6,917 nt of DNA from Pseudomonadota bacterium. GTDB taxonomy: Bacteria > Pseudomonadota > Gammaproteobacteria > Xanthomonadales > Rhodanobacteraceae. The stretch lies in assembly GCA_023430685.1 (NCBI GenBank), contig JAEYZH010000180.1, forward strand, positions 1 through 6,917, written 5' to 3'. Below, in pieces: positions 1 through 6,678 of this stretch (position 1 is its first letter; each line of letters begins with the position of its first letter). The notes beneath the pieces are model-generated. The model searched no databases. It had not been told where the DNA came from and was given only the letters and a program-made list of their open reading frames with translations. The translations under genes and the position numbers were made by a program.

Positions 1-2
1 GT

Positions 3-1619
3 ACGGCCGAGCGCTGCGCACGCGCGGCGCTCGCGCTTGCGCCCGGGCATCCCGAAGCGCTGCTCGTGCTCGGCCATGCACTGGCGGCGCAGCGGCGCCA
101 CGTCGACGCATTCGATGCCTACGAGGCCGGCGCGCGCGCGGCGCCGCGCGATGCGCGTTTTCCGTACCACGCGGGACTGATGGCCGAGGAATCGGGCCGG
201 CTCGCGCAGGCCGCGGCGTGCCATGCGCGCGCGCTCGAGCGCGACCCGGGGCTCGACCCCGCGCTCGCGCAGCTGGTGTTCGTGCGTCGTCGCCTGTGCG
301 ACTGGGAAGGACTCGACGCATTGTCCGCGCGGCTCGCCGCGCGCGTCGCCGCGGGTGCTACGGGCATCGCGCCATTCGGGTTCCTCGCCGAGGATGCGGG
401 CGCGGCCCTGCAGTTGCGTTGCGCGGCGACCGAAGCCGCCAAGATCGAGCATGCAGTCGCGGCAGTGCGTGCGGCGCGACCGCTGCGCACCGTGCGGCGA
501 GGCGCCGGCGACGCATTGCGCGTCGGTTTCGTCGCGAACGGGTTCGGCAACCATCCGACCGCGCTGCTCGTCGTCGCGTTCATCGAAGCGCTGCGCGACG
601 AGGCGCTCGAGCTGCACCTGTTCTCCACCGCGCGCGACGACGGCAGCGCGCTGATGCAGCGGCTGCGCGCCGCCGCACACGGCTGGCACGACGTGTCCGC
701 GGCGACCGACGAAGCGATCGCCGGTCGCGTGAACGCGACCGGCATCGAGGTGCTCGTCGACGTCGACGGCTACTGCCAGGGTTCGCGTCCGCGGGTGTTC
801 GCGTTGCGTCCCGCGCCGGTGCAGGTCAACTGGCTCGCGTACCCGGGCACGCTCGGCGCGCCATGGATCTCGTACGTGATCGCGGACCGCATCGTGTTGC
901 CACGCGCGCACTGGCCGCATTTCTCGGAGAACGTCGCATGGCTGCCGCGGTGCTTCCAGCCATCGGACACCACGCGACGCATCGTCGCGCCGCAGCCGCG
1001 CGAACACCATGGACTGGCGCCGGGCGCGGTCGTGTTCGCCTGCTTCAACAACAGCTGGAAACTCAATCGCGCGACGTTCGCGCGCCTGCTCGCGGTGCTG
1101 CATGCGGTGCCGACCGGCGTGCTGTGGCTGCTCGATGGTCCAGACGATGCGAACGAGCGGCTGCGTGCGGCTGCCGCGCGCGCGGGCATCCCGCCCGAAC
1201 GCCTCGTGTTCGGACCGCCGTTGCCGCACGAGCAGCACCTCGCGCGCTACGCGCACGCGGACCTGTTCCTCGACACCGCCCCGTACGGTGCGCACACCAC
1301 CGCATCCGATGCGCTCTGGGCCGGCTGCCCGGTCCTGACCTGCGCCGGCGACACGTTCGCGTCGCGGGTCGCGGCGAGCCTCGTGCATCACCTCGGGCTC
1401 GACGAGCTCGTGGCGGCCGACGACGACGAGTTCGTCGCGACCGCAGCGCGCCTCGGAAACGATCCGGTTGAGCGCGCGGCGCTGCGGACGCGCGTCGCCG
1501 ATGCGCGCGAGCGCGCGGGCCTGTTCGACATGCGCGGCTACGCGCGCGACTTCGCCAGCCTGCTGCGCCGCATGGCCGAGCGCGACCGCGCCGGGCTCGC
1601 ACCCGCGCCACTCGAATGA
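3..1619 (+). CDS. TPR-containing GT41 (SPINDLY/OGT-like) glycosyltransferase, 5'-truncated
   Basis: The frame is open from the window edge and reads as a TPR from the first codons, so the true start lies upstream; the GTG at 66 is an internal codon. Counting from position 3, 538 residues are visible. Residues 1-16 end one TPR, and about 17-50 and 51-84 form two more (A..LGHAL..., then YHAGLMAEE...A...RALERDP). A linker with the family signature CDWEGL follows. From about residue 170 to the end is the GT41 catalytic domain: FGNHPTALL with His184 (the position of His498 in human OGT), VDVDGYCQGSRP, APVQVNWLAYPGT, FACFNNSWKLN with Lys353 (matching the OGT UDP-binding lysine), and YGAHTTASDALWAGCPVLT near the C terminus. 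By family it would transfer a sugar from a nucleotide donor, UDP-GlcNAc in characterised members, to protein Ser/Thr in the cytoplasm. The acceptor cannot be read from the sequence. Key residues are intact, so it is probably active. The stop TGA is 62 bp before moaB. Confidence 0.9.
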   Translation, partial: TAERCARAALALAPGHPEALLVLGHALAAQRRHVDAFDAYEAGARAAPRDARFPYHAGLMAEESGRLAQAAACHARALERDPGLDPALAQLVFVRRRLCDWEGLDALSARLAARVAAGATGIAPFGFLAEDAGAALQLRCAATEAAKIEHAVAAVRAARPLRTVRRGAGDALRVGFVANGFGNHPTALLVVAFIEALRDEALELHLFSTARDDGSALMQRLRAAAHGWHDVSAATDEAIAGRVNATGIEVLVDVDGYCQGSRPRVFALRPAPVQVNWLAYPGTLGAPWISYVIADRIVLPRAHWPHFSENVAWLPRCFQPSDTTRRIVAPQPREHHGLAPGAVVFACFNNSWKLNRATFARLLAVLHAVPTGVLWLLDGPDDANERLRAAAARAGIPPERLVFGPPLPHEQHLARYAHADLFLDTAPYGAHTTASDALWAGCPVLTCAGDTFASRVAASLVHHLGLDELVAADDDEFVATAARLGNDPVERAALRTRVADARERAGLFDMRGYARDFASLLRRMAERDRAGLAPAPLE

Positions 1620-1625
1620 GGCGGG

Positions 1626-1642
1626 CGCGGGCGAGGCCCGCG
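1626..1642 (+). terminator. GC-rich hairpin just after the glycosyltransferase gene
   Basis: A 7-bp perfect stem (CGCGGGC pairing with GCCCGCG) encloses a GAG triloop, beginning 6 bp after the TGA of the glycosyltransferase gene. It is followed by GCGCTTTG, which has only three T residues, so it is at best a weak intrinsic terminator. It could equally be an mRNA 3'-end stabiliser or chance pairing in very GC-rich DNA. Confidence 0.25.
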
Positions 1643-1681
1643 GCGCTTTGCAGCCGGCGCCGCTCACGCTAGGCTGCGCGC

Positions 1682-2200
1682 ATGACTGCCGCCGATGCCT
1701 TCGTCCCGCTTCGCCTGTGCGTGCTGACCGTTTCGGACACGCGCAACGCCGGCAACGACAGTTCGGGCGACTATCTCGTGCTGTCGCTCGGCCAGGCCGG
1801 CCACCTGCTGCATGAGCGGCGCATCGAGCGCGACAACCCGTACCGCATCCGCGCGGTCGTCGCGAACTGGATCGCCGACGACGCCGTCGATGGCGTGATC
1901 GTGACCGGCGGCACCGGTTTCACCGGCCGCGATTCGACGCCCGAGGCGATCCTGCCGTTGCTCGACAAGCAGATGCCGGGCTTCGGCGAGATGTTCCGCG
2001 CGCTGAGCTTCGAGGAGATCGGCACCTCGACCCTGCAGTCGCGCGCCTTCGCTGGCCTCGCCAACGCGACCTTCGTATTCTGCCTGCCCGGTTCCACCTC
2101 GGCTTGCCGCACTGCCTGGGAGCGCCTGTTGCGCCCCCAACTCGATGCGACGACGAAGCCCTGCAACCTCGCCGGATTGCGTCCACGCCTGCGGGAGTAG
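1682..2200 (+). CDS. moaB: MoaB/MogA-family molybdopterin adenylyltransferase
   Basis: This 172-residue cytoplasmic protein belongs to the MoCF-binding family, which adenylates molybdopterin (MPT + ATP to MPT-AMP) to prepare it for molybdate insertion. It opens with the family's first strand (LRLCVLTVSDTR, residues 10-21). The nucleotide/MPT-binding loop VTGGTGFTGRDSTPEA spans 74-89, with Asp84 after Arg83, and ERD at 49-51 supplies the Asp51 that matches the other catalytic acid of MogA. The C-terminal half (SFEEIGTSTLQSRA, then LPGSTSACRTAWERLL...QLD...KPCN) is much closer to MoaB than to MogA. The RD in the loop is the MogA-like form; as I recall it, E. coli MoaB has GD, so this copy may be a genuine adenylyltransferase. 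The ATG at 1682 has a weak AGG at 1671-1673. No other molybdenum-cofactor gene is visible. The gene starts 62 bp after the glycosyltransferase stop and ends 59 bp before ppk2. Confidence 0.93.
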   Translation: MTAADAFVPLRLCVLTVSDTRNAGNDSSGDYLVLSLGQAGHLLHERRIERDNPYRIRAVVANWIADDAVDGVIVTGGTGFTGRDSTPEAILPLLDKQMPGFGEMFRALSFEEIGTSTLQSRAFAGLANATFVFCLPGSTSACRTAWERLLRPQLDATTKPCNLAGLRPRLRE

Positions 2201-2219
2201 GTCGTCGCAGCCGGATCAC

Positions 2220-2237
2220 GCGGTGCGTAGCACCCGC
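2220..2237 (+). promoter_or_regulatory. Small hairpin in the ppk2 leader
   Basis: GGTGC at 2222-2226 and GCACC at 2230-2234 can pair around a GTA loop. Two further base pairs are possible outside a one-base bulge (C2235). It sits between the moaB stop and the ppk2 Shine-Dalgarno, where it could affect transcript stability or ribosome access. It is short and may be fortuitous. No promoter with good -35/-10 boxes is evident in this 59-bp gap. Confidence 0.2.
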
Positions 2238-2247
2238 CAGGCCCAAC

Positions 2248-2251
2248 GGAG
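2248..2251 (+). promoter_or_regulatory. Shine-Dalgarno GGAG fixing the ppk2 GTG start
   Basis: GGAG within ACGGAGAT lies 8 bases before GTG at 2260. The frame is open further upstream, back into moaB, with an in-frame ATG at 2104. Starting there would overlap moaB by about 100 bp and add residues unlike any PPK2, so the GTG start with this site is preferred. Confidence 0.75.
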
Positions 2252-2259
2252 ATCCCGCC

Positions 2260-3060
2260 GTGAAGGAACCGAAGAAGTCCGGGTACAACGAGCAGATCGA
2301 GCGCATGCACGACGACCTGCTCGACCTGCAGCGGTGGATCATCGCGAACGGCAAGCGCGTGGTCATCGTGTTCGAAGGTCGCGACGCCGCCGGCAAGGGC
2401 GGCGTGATCAAGGCGATCGAAGGGCCGCTCAATCCGCGCCACGTGCGCACCGTCGCGCTGTCCAGGCCGAGCGAACGCGAAGCCACGCAATGGTACTTCC
2501 AGCGCTACGCGGCGCATCTTCCGGCCGCGGGCGAACTCGTGCTGTTCGACCGCAGCTGGTACAACCGCGCCGGCGTCGAGCACGTGATGGGCTTCTGCAC
2601 CGATGCGCAATACCGGCAGTTCCTCGTCGATTGCCCGCTGTTCGAGCGGCTGATCACCGCCGACGGGCTGATCCTGCTGAAGTACTGGCTCGCGGTGGAC
2701 CAGGACGAACAGGAGCAGCGCTTCGCCGAACGCGCGACCGATCCGCTCAAGCGCTTCAAGATCTCGCCGGTCGACCTCGAGGCGCGCAAGCGCTACGTCG
2801 ATTACGGCAAGGCGCGCGACGCGATGCTGAAGGCGACGCATGCCAAGCACGCGCCGTGGTTCGTGGTGGACTTCAACAACCAGAAGCGTGGCCGCCTCAA
2901 CCTCGTCGCGCACCTGCTGCGGCAGCTGCCCGAACGCGCGCCACCCGACAAGCCGCTGAAGCTGCCGAAGCTCCCGCGCAAGCCTGCGCGCGAAAAACTG
3001 CGCGATCCCGGCTTCTGGATCCGGGAGACGTTCCCGAATCGTTCCCGGATCGATCCGTAG
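2260..3060 (+). CDS. ppk2: Polyphosphate kinase 2 (PPK2 family, class I-like)
   Basis: This 266-residue cytoplasmic kinase has the P-loop fold of thymidylate kinases. By family it moves phosphate between inorganic polyphosphate and nucleoside diphosphates, usually favouring NTP synthesis from polyP. A short basic N terminus leads into YNEQIERMHDDLLDLQRW (residues 9-26), typical of single-domain class I enzymes. Walker A is EGRDAAGKGG (39-48, Lys46), followed by the family's IKAIEGPLNPRHVRTVAL. Walker B with its extension, LVLFDRSWYNRAGVE, is at 93-107 (Asp97). The lid and C-terminal part contain KYWLAVDQDEQEQRFAER...LKRFKISPVD and WFVVDFNNQKRGRLN. The last about 35 residues are basic and proline-rich and end in RDPGFWIRETFPNRSRIDP. 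The domain is complete. The stop codon TAG falls inside the GTAG that begins a REP element, so the last few residues may have been reshaped when the repeat arrived. The gene converges on secF. Confidence 0.95.
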   Translation: MKEPKKSGYNEQIERMHDDLLDLQRWIIANGKRVVIVFEGRDAAGKGGVIKAIEGPLNPRHVRTVALSRPSEREATQWYFQRYAAHLPAAGELVLFDRSWYNRAGVEHVMGFCTDAQYRQFLVDCPLFERLITADGLILLKYWLAVDQDEQEQRFAERATDPLKRFKISPVDLEARKRYVDYGKARDAMLKATHAKHAPWFVVDFNNQKRGRLNLVAHLLRQLPERAPPDKPLKLPKLPRKPAREKLRDPGFWIRETFPNRSRIDP

Positions 3061-3173
3061 GGTGGAACGCAGCCGCGCAGCGGCGAGTTCCACCATCGCC
3101 ATCTTCGAGTGGCGGCGCGAGACCGCGATATCCGCGGTGGGTCTCGCGCCTGCGGCGCTGCGACCCACCCTAC
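3057..3173. repeat. 117-bp REP pair (BIME-like element), copy 1
   Basis: Two inverted REP-type palindromes flank a 41-bp core. The left REP (3057-3094) is GTAG followed by a 34-nt hairpin: outer stem GGTGGAAC/GTTCCACC, a small internal loop, then inner stem GCCGC/GCGGC around GCA. The right REP (3136-3173) is the inverse arrangement: outer stem GGTGGGTC/GACCCACC, inner stem GCGCC/GGCGC, ending in CTAC, the complement of GTAG. The ends therefore form a perfect 9-bp inverted repeat (GTAGGGTGG/CCACCCTAC). A GTAG before an imperfect palindrome is the hallmark of REPs mobilised by REP-associated tyrosine transposases (RAYTs), such as the SMAG repeats of Stenotrophomonas. Lying between convergent genes is typical; such hairpins can stop or protect transcripts from both sides. 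No transposase is present in the window. Confidence 0.85.
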
Positions 3174-3200
3174 GAGAACGGGCTCGATCCCGGATGACGC

Positions 3201-3317
3201 GTAGGGTGGAACGCAGCCGCGCAGCGGCAAGTTCCACCATCGTCATCTTCAAGTGCCGGCGCGAAAACACGATATCCGCGGTGGGTCTCGCGCCTGCGGC
3301 GCTGCGACCCACCCTAC
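3201..3317. repeat. 117-bp REP pair (BIME-like element), copy 2
   Basis: A direct repeat of the neighbouring element, exactly the same length, beginning 144 bp downstream of it after a 27-bp spacer (3174-3200). The left REP is 3201-3238, the core 3239-3279 and the right REP 3280-3317. By my count it differs from copy 1 at seven positions: one in the left REP, in the unpaired internal loop (G3085 versus A3229), six in the 41-bp core, and none in the right REP. Paired positions are thus all conserved. It ends 26 bp after the secF stop codon on the downstream side of secF, so its hairpins may form the 3' end of the yajC-secD-secF transcript. Confidence 0.85.
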
Positions 3318-3343
3318 GGGCACTCGCGGTCGCCGGACTGCGG

Positions 3344-4285
3344 TTACGGCCGGCGTGCGAGTTCGGGGTCTTCCTTCGTGACGGGCATGAGGTCGGTCTT
3401 CGAGACGCCGAGCCAGTACAGGATCGGGTTGGCGAAGAAGATCGACGACAGCGTGCCGATCACGATGCCGACCAGCATCGTCAGCGCGAAGCCGTGCACG
3501 GCCGGGCCGCCCCAGAAGTACAGCGCACCCATCGCGAGCGCGGTCGTGACCGAGGTCATGATCGTGCGCGAGAGGGTCTGGTTGACCGCCTTGTTGAGGA
3601 TCGCGTACGGCTCGGCCTTGCGCGTGAGCCGGAACAGCTCGCGCACGCGGTCGAACACGACGACCTTGTCGTTGATCGAGTAGCCGAGCACCGCCAGCAG
3701 CGAGGCGAGCACGGTCAGGTCGAAGTCGATCTGCGTCGCCGAGAAGAAGCCGAGCGTCAGGATTGCATCGTGGAATTCACTCGCGATCGCGGCGACCGCG
3801 AAGCGCTTCTCGAAGCGGATGCCGATGTAGATCATGATGCCGATCATCACGAACACCGCGGCGACGAAGCCGTCCGCGCGCAGCTCCGCGCCGACCTGCG
3901 GCCCGACGAGGTCGGGATGTCGCGCGAGCGACACGTCCTGTCGCTGCGTCTGCAATGCCGCGAGCACGTCGCGGCCGACGCGCTCGGCGTCCTTCTGGTC
4001 CTCGCGCGGCTGCAGGCGGATCGACACGTCGCGCGTACCGCCGAGGCTCTGCACCTGCGCGCCGTGGAACCCGCCGGTCTCGAGCGCGGCGCGCACCTGG
4101 TCGATCTCGGCCGGTTCCTCGTAATGGACCTCCACCAGCACGCCGCCGGTGAAGTCGAGTGCGTAGTTGAGCCCGCGCGTGGCGAGCAGGCCGAGCGACA
4201 CCAGGATCAGGATGATCGAGATCGCCAGGCTGATCTTGCGCTTGGCGAGGAAGTCGATGTTGCTGTTCGAATTGAAGAATTCCAT
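3344..4285 (-). CDS. secF: Protein translocase subunit SecF
   Basis: This 313-residue inner-membrane protein pairs with SecD, using the proton gradient to help draw preproteins out of the SecYEG channel on the periplasmic side. TM1 is about residues 17-36, followed by the SecF signature LDFTGG (43-48) and a periplasmic P4-like domain (about 50-135) that ends in the conserved VGPQVGAEL (127-135). Five more membrane segments follow from about 138. FHDAILTLGF (171-180, Asp173) matches the conserved HD motif, GYSINDKVVVFDRVRE is at 201-216, and NQTLSRTIMTSVTT at 235-248. The length is close to the usual 300-325. The ATG has a good AGGA site 6 bases upstream. Only 11 bp separate it from the secD stop, so translation is probably coupled. 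Glu170, next to the HD motif, is an acidic residue in a membrane segment that I cannot judge without an alignment. Confidence 0.97.
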   Translation of the reverse strand: MEFFNSNSNIDFLAKRKISLAISIILILVSLGLLATRGLNYALDFTGGVLVEVHYEEPAEIDQVRAALETGGFHGAQVQSLGGTRDVSIRLQPREDQKDAERVGRDVLAALQTQRQDVSLARHPDLVGPQVGAELRADGFVAAVFVMIGIMIYIGIRFEKRFAVAAIASEFHDAILTLGFFSATQIDFDLTVLASLLAVLGYSINDKVVVFDRVRELFRLTRKAEPYAILNKAVNQTLSRTIMTSVTTALAMGALYFWGGPAVHGFALTMLVGIVIGTLSSIFFANPILYWLGVSKTDLMPVTKEDPELARRP

Positions 4286-4296
4286 GTGCGTTCCTG

Positions 4297-6213
4297 TCAG
4301 GCAGCCGCGACGCGCGTGTACCCGCTGCCGATCGACAGCCCCTTGAGCTTCTTGCGACGGCCGTGCACGACGTTGGTGATCGCGTGGCTGACCGTGACCG
4401 AGGTGAACATCGAGGTCAGGATGCCGATGAACAACGTGACGCCGAAGCCGCGGATCGCGCCCGAGCCCAGCGTCATCAGCGCGAGCGCCGAGATCAGGTG
4501 GGTCACGTTGGCGTCGAGGATGGTCGCCCAGGCCTTGTCGTAGCCTGCGCGGATCGCGGCGAGCGGACTGGAACCGTTGCGCAGTTCCTCGCGCACGCGT
4601 TCGCAGATCAACACGTTCGCGTCGATCGCCATGCCGAGCGTGAGCACGATGCCTGCGATGCCCGGCATCGTGAGCGTCACGCCGACCGCGCTCATGACCG
4701 CGAGCAGCAGCACGAGGTTGAACACCAGCGCGAGGTCGGCGATCAGGCCGAACAGCCAGTAGTAGAACGCCATGAACACGAGCACGGCGCCGAGGCCGAG
4801 CAGCACGGCCATGATGCCTTTCTGGATGTTGTCCTTGCCGAGGCTCGGGCCGATCACGCGTTCCTCGACGATGTCGATCGGCGCGGCCAGCGAGCCGGAA
4901 CGCAGCAGCAGCGCGAGTTCGGCGGCTTCCTCGTTGCTGCCGAGACCGGTGGTCTGGAAGCGGTTGGAGAACACGCCGCGGATGTTCGCGACGCTGATCA
5001 CCTCTTCGGTGATCTTCGTGCTGCGCACTTCCTTGCCGTCGACGACGCGGACTTCCGGCGTGCGCTCGATGTAGACCACCGCCATCGGCTTGCCGACGCT
5101 CTTGGTCGTGAAGTCGAGCATCTTGCGCCCACCGGCCGAATTCAGCACGACCGAGACCGAGGGCGTGCCCGATTGCGGATCGGGCGCGCTGGTCGCGTCG
5201 ACCATCTCGTCACCGCTGACGATGATCTTCTTCTTCAGGAGGATCGGGATCTGCTTGCCGTCCGGCCCGCGATCCCGGCGGTAGTACAGCTTGTCGTCGG
5301 GTGGCACCTGGCCGGTGCGCATCGCGGCGAACGCGTCGGCGTTCTCGTCGACCGCGCGGTATTCGAGCGTCGCCTGCGCGCCGAGCGTCTTCTTCGCCTC
5401 CGCCGTGTCCTGCACGCCGGGCAGTTCGACCGCGATGCGGTTCTCGCCCTGCTGCTGGATCAGCGGCTCGGCCACGCCGAGCGCGTTGATGCGGTTGCTC
5501 AGGGTCGCGACGTTCTGGCGGATCGTGTTCTGCGAGATCTCGCGGATCTTCTCCGGCCGCACGTTCGCGTTGAGGGTCCAGGCGTCGCCGACCTGCGCGC
5601 CGCGACTGACCTCGACGTCGGGCACCGCCGCGGTGATCGCGGTGAGCGCCGCGGTACGATCGTCCTCGCTACGCAGCGTCACGACCAGGCCCTGCGGGCC
5701 GCGGCCGACCGACTGGTAGCGGATGTCGCGGTCGCGCAGCGCCGAGCGGATGTCGTCGGAGAACCGCTGCAGCTGCTTCTCGACGACGTCCTTGGAATCG
5801 ACTTCCATCAGGAAGTGCACGCCGCCCTGCAGGTCCAGGCCCTTGGGCATCTCGCGCGCGCCGATCGCGCGCATCCACTCCGGTACCGTCGATGCGAGGT
5901 TCAGCGCCACGACGTACTGGTCACCGAGCTCGGTGCGCAGCTTTTCCTGCGCCTTCGCCTGTTCCTCGGTTTCGCCGATCGGCAACCGCACGAGCATGCG
6001 TCCGTCGCCGGTTTCGATGCGATCGAAGGGGATCTTTTCCTTCTCGAGCACCCCCTGCACGCGTTCCTTCAGCGCCTCGTCGACGGTGGCGCCGCGGTTG
6101 GCGTTGATCTGCACGGCAGGCTGCTGCACGAACAGGTTCGGCACGCCGTACAGCACGCCGAGCAGCAGCACGACGACGACCAGCACGTACTTCCAGCGGG
6201 GGAATTCGTTCAT
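4297..6213 (-). CDS. secD: Protein translocase subunit SecD
   Basis: The 638-residue SecD subunit is an RND-superfamily membrane protein that works with SecF in late, proton-driven preprotein translocation. TM1 is about residues 9-28 (YVLVVVVLLLGVLYGVPNLF). A large periplasmic P1 region spans about 30-455, including the signature GLDLQGG (125-131), a base built around NALGVAEPLIQQQGENRIAVELPG and a head subdomain (about 290-440). Five TM segments follow from about 463, with the conserved GMAIDANVLICERVREEL at 527-544; Asp531 corresponds to the essential proton-pathway aspartate (Asp519 of E. coli). It is slightly longer than E. coli SecD (615). I chose ATG at 6213 rather than the in-frame TTG at 6225: MNEFPRWKY is the usual N terminus and a partial GGA lies 8 bases upstream. 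It follows yajC by 73 bp, a gap that contains a strong hairpin. Confidence 0.97.
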   Translation of the reverse strand: MNEFPRWKYVLVVVVLLLGVLYGVPNLFVQQPAVQINANRGATVDEALKERVQGVLEKEKIPFDRIETGDGRMLVRLPIGETEEQAKAQEKLRTELGDQYVVALNLASTVPEWMRAIGAREMPKGLDLQGGVHFLMEVDSKDVVEKQLQRFSDDIRSALRDRDIRYQSVGRGPQGLVVTLRSEDDRTAALTAITAAVPDVEVSRGAQVGDAWTLNANVRPEKIREISQNTIRQNVATLSNRINALGVAEPLIQQQGENRIAVELPGVQDTAEAKKTLGAQATLEYRAVDENADAFAAMRTGQVPPDDKLYYRRDRGPDGKQIPILLKKKIIVSGDEMVDATSAPDPQSGTPSVSVVLNSAGGRKMLDFTTKSVGKPMAVVYIERTPEVRVVDGKEVRSTKITEEVISVANIRGVFSNRFQTTGLGSNEEAAELALLLRSGSLAAPIDIVEERVIGPSLGKDNIQKGIMAVLLGLGAVLVFMAFYYWLFGLIADLALVFNLVLLLAVMSAVGVTLTMPGIAGIVLTLGMAIDANVLICERVREELRNGSSPLAAIRAGYDKAWATILDANVTHLISALALMTLGSGAIRGFGVTLFIGILTSMFTSVTVSHAITNVVHGRRKKLKGLSIGSGYTRVAAA

Positions 6214-6240
6214 CTTGGGGTCCAATGCATCACGACGACC

Positions 6241-6265
6241 AACCCGCCGCCAGCGGCGGCGGGTT
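6241..6265 (-). promoter_or_regulatory. Perfect 11-bp hairpin between yajC and secD
   Basis: AACCCGCCGCC (6241-6251) and GGCGGCGGGTT (6255-6265) are exact inverse complements around a three-base loop, giving a very stable stem in the yajC-secD intergenic RNA. No U-run follows it on the minus strand (GGTCGTCG), so it is not a classical intrinsic terminator. It starts 21 bases after the yajC stop and ends about 16 bases before the secD Shine-Dalgarno. It could be a partial attenuator or an RNA-processing or stability element that sets the YajC:SecD ratio. Confidence 0.5.
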
Positions 6266-6286
6266 CGCGGGTCCGGCGGCGGGGGA

Positions 6287-6619
6287 TCAGGCGGTCTTCA
6301 ACGTGCCTTTCGGCAGCACGGCCGAAACGGCGTCCTTGCGCAACTTCACGATCACGCCCGGCGCGAGTTCGAGCGTCACGAACTGCTCGGCGATGCTGTC
6401 GATGCGACCGAGCAGGCCGCCGTTCGTCAATACTTCGTCGCCCTTGCTCAGCGCCGCGACCATTGCGCGCTGTTCCTTGGCGCGCTTCATCTGCGGCCGG
6501 ATCAGCATGAAGTAGAAGATGCCGAACAGGATGATCAGCGGCAGGAACGACATCAGAGGGTTCGGCGCGGCGGCCGGGGCCGCGGCCTGCGCATACGCAT
6601 TCGAGATCAGGAAATCCAT
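6287..6619 (-). CDS. yajC: Preprotein translocase accessory subunit YajC
   Basis: This 110-residue single-pass inner-membrane protein is exactly the E. coli YajC length. YajC copurifies with SecDF and YidC and is a non-essential partner of the translocase. An Ala/Pro-rich N-terminal stretch (MDFLISNAYAQAAAP...) precedes one TM helix at about residues 23-40, then IRPQMKRAKEQ (40-50) at the cytoplasmic face and the family signature GDEVLTNGGLLGRI (60-73). The rest is a small beta domain ending in LPKGTLKTA. The frame is open upstream to 6664, but the ATG at 6619 has a good GGAG 5 bases before it and gives the family's normal N terminus. It is the first gene of the yajC-secD-secF operon. In many proteobacteria tgt lies just upstream, but none is visible before the window edge. 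Confidence 0.96.
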   Translation of the reverse strand: MDFLISNAYAQAAAPAAAPNPLMSFLPLIILFGIFYFMLIRPQMKRAKEQRAMVAALSKGDEVLTNGGLLGRIDSIAEQFVTLELAPGVIVKLRKDAVSAVLPKGTLKTA

Positions 6620-6678
6620 GGGTACTCCGGCGGATACGGCTGCCCGCGCGGTCGCGGCAACCATCTAAAAGGTCGCGG

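Noticed and set aside
2104..2259. Upstream in-frame extension of ppk2 from an ATG at 2104
   Set aside because: It would overlap moaB by 97 bp, has no clear Shine-Dalgarno, and adds residues absent from PPK2 proteins. GTG at 2260 has GGAG at ideal spacing.
1771..3312. 513-codon minus-strand ORF with a 48-residue internal repeat
   Set aside because: It is antisense to moaB and ppk2. The apparent protein repeat (GRSAAGARPTADI...) is only the translation of the tandem REP elements, whose 144-bp period is a multiple of three.
3057..3317. CRISPR array
   Set aside because: There are only two units, the 117-bp repeat contains long internal inverted repeats, and the single spacer is partly derived from the flank. 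This is a REP pair, not a CRISPR.
3057..3317. Complete insertion sequence or transposon
   Set aside because: The 9-bp inverted ends are perfect, but no element encodes a transposase, the units are 117 bp, and no clear target-site duplication flanks them.
3062..4543. 493-codon plus-strand ORF starting in the REP elements
   Set aside because: It runs through the repeats and then antisense to secF and the end of secD, with no recognisable domain or credible composition.
6214..6225. TTG start at 6225 for secD
   Set aside because: TTG is a rarer start with no ribosome site before it, and the ATG at 6213 gives the expected MNEFPRWKY N terminus.
4363..6510. 715-codon plus-strand ORF opposite secD and yajC
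   Set aside because: It is exactly antisense to well-recognised Sec genes. Its His/Arg/Asp/Glu-rich, low-complexity product is what the complement of G/C-ending codons yields, and it matches no family.
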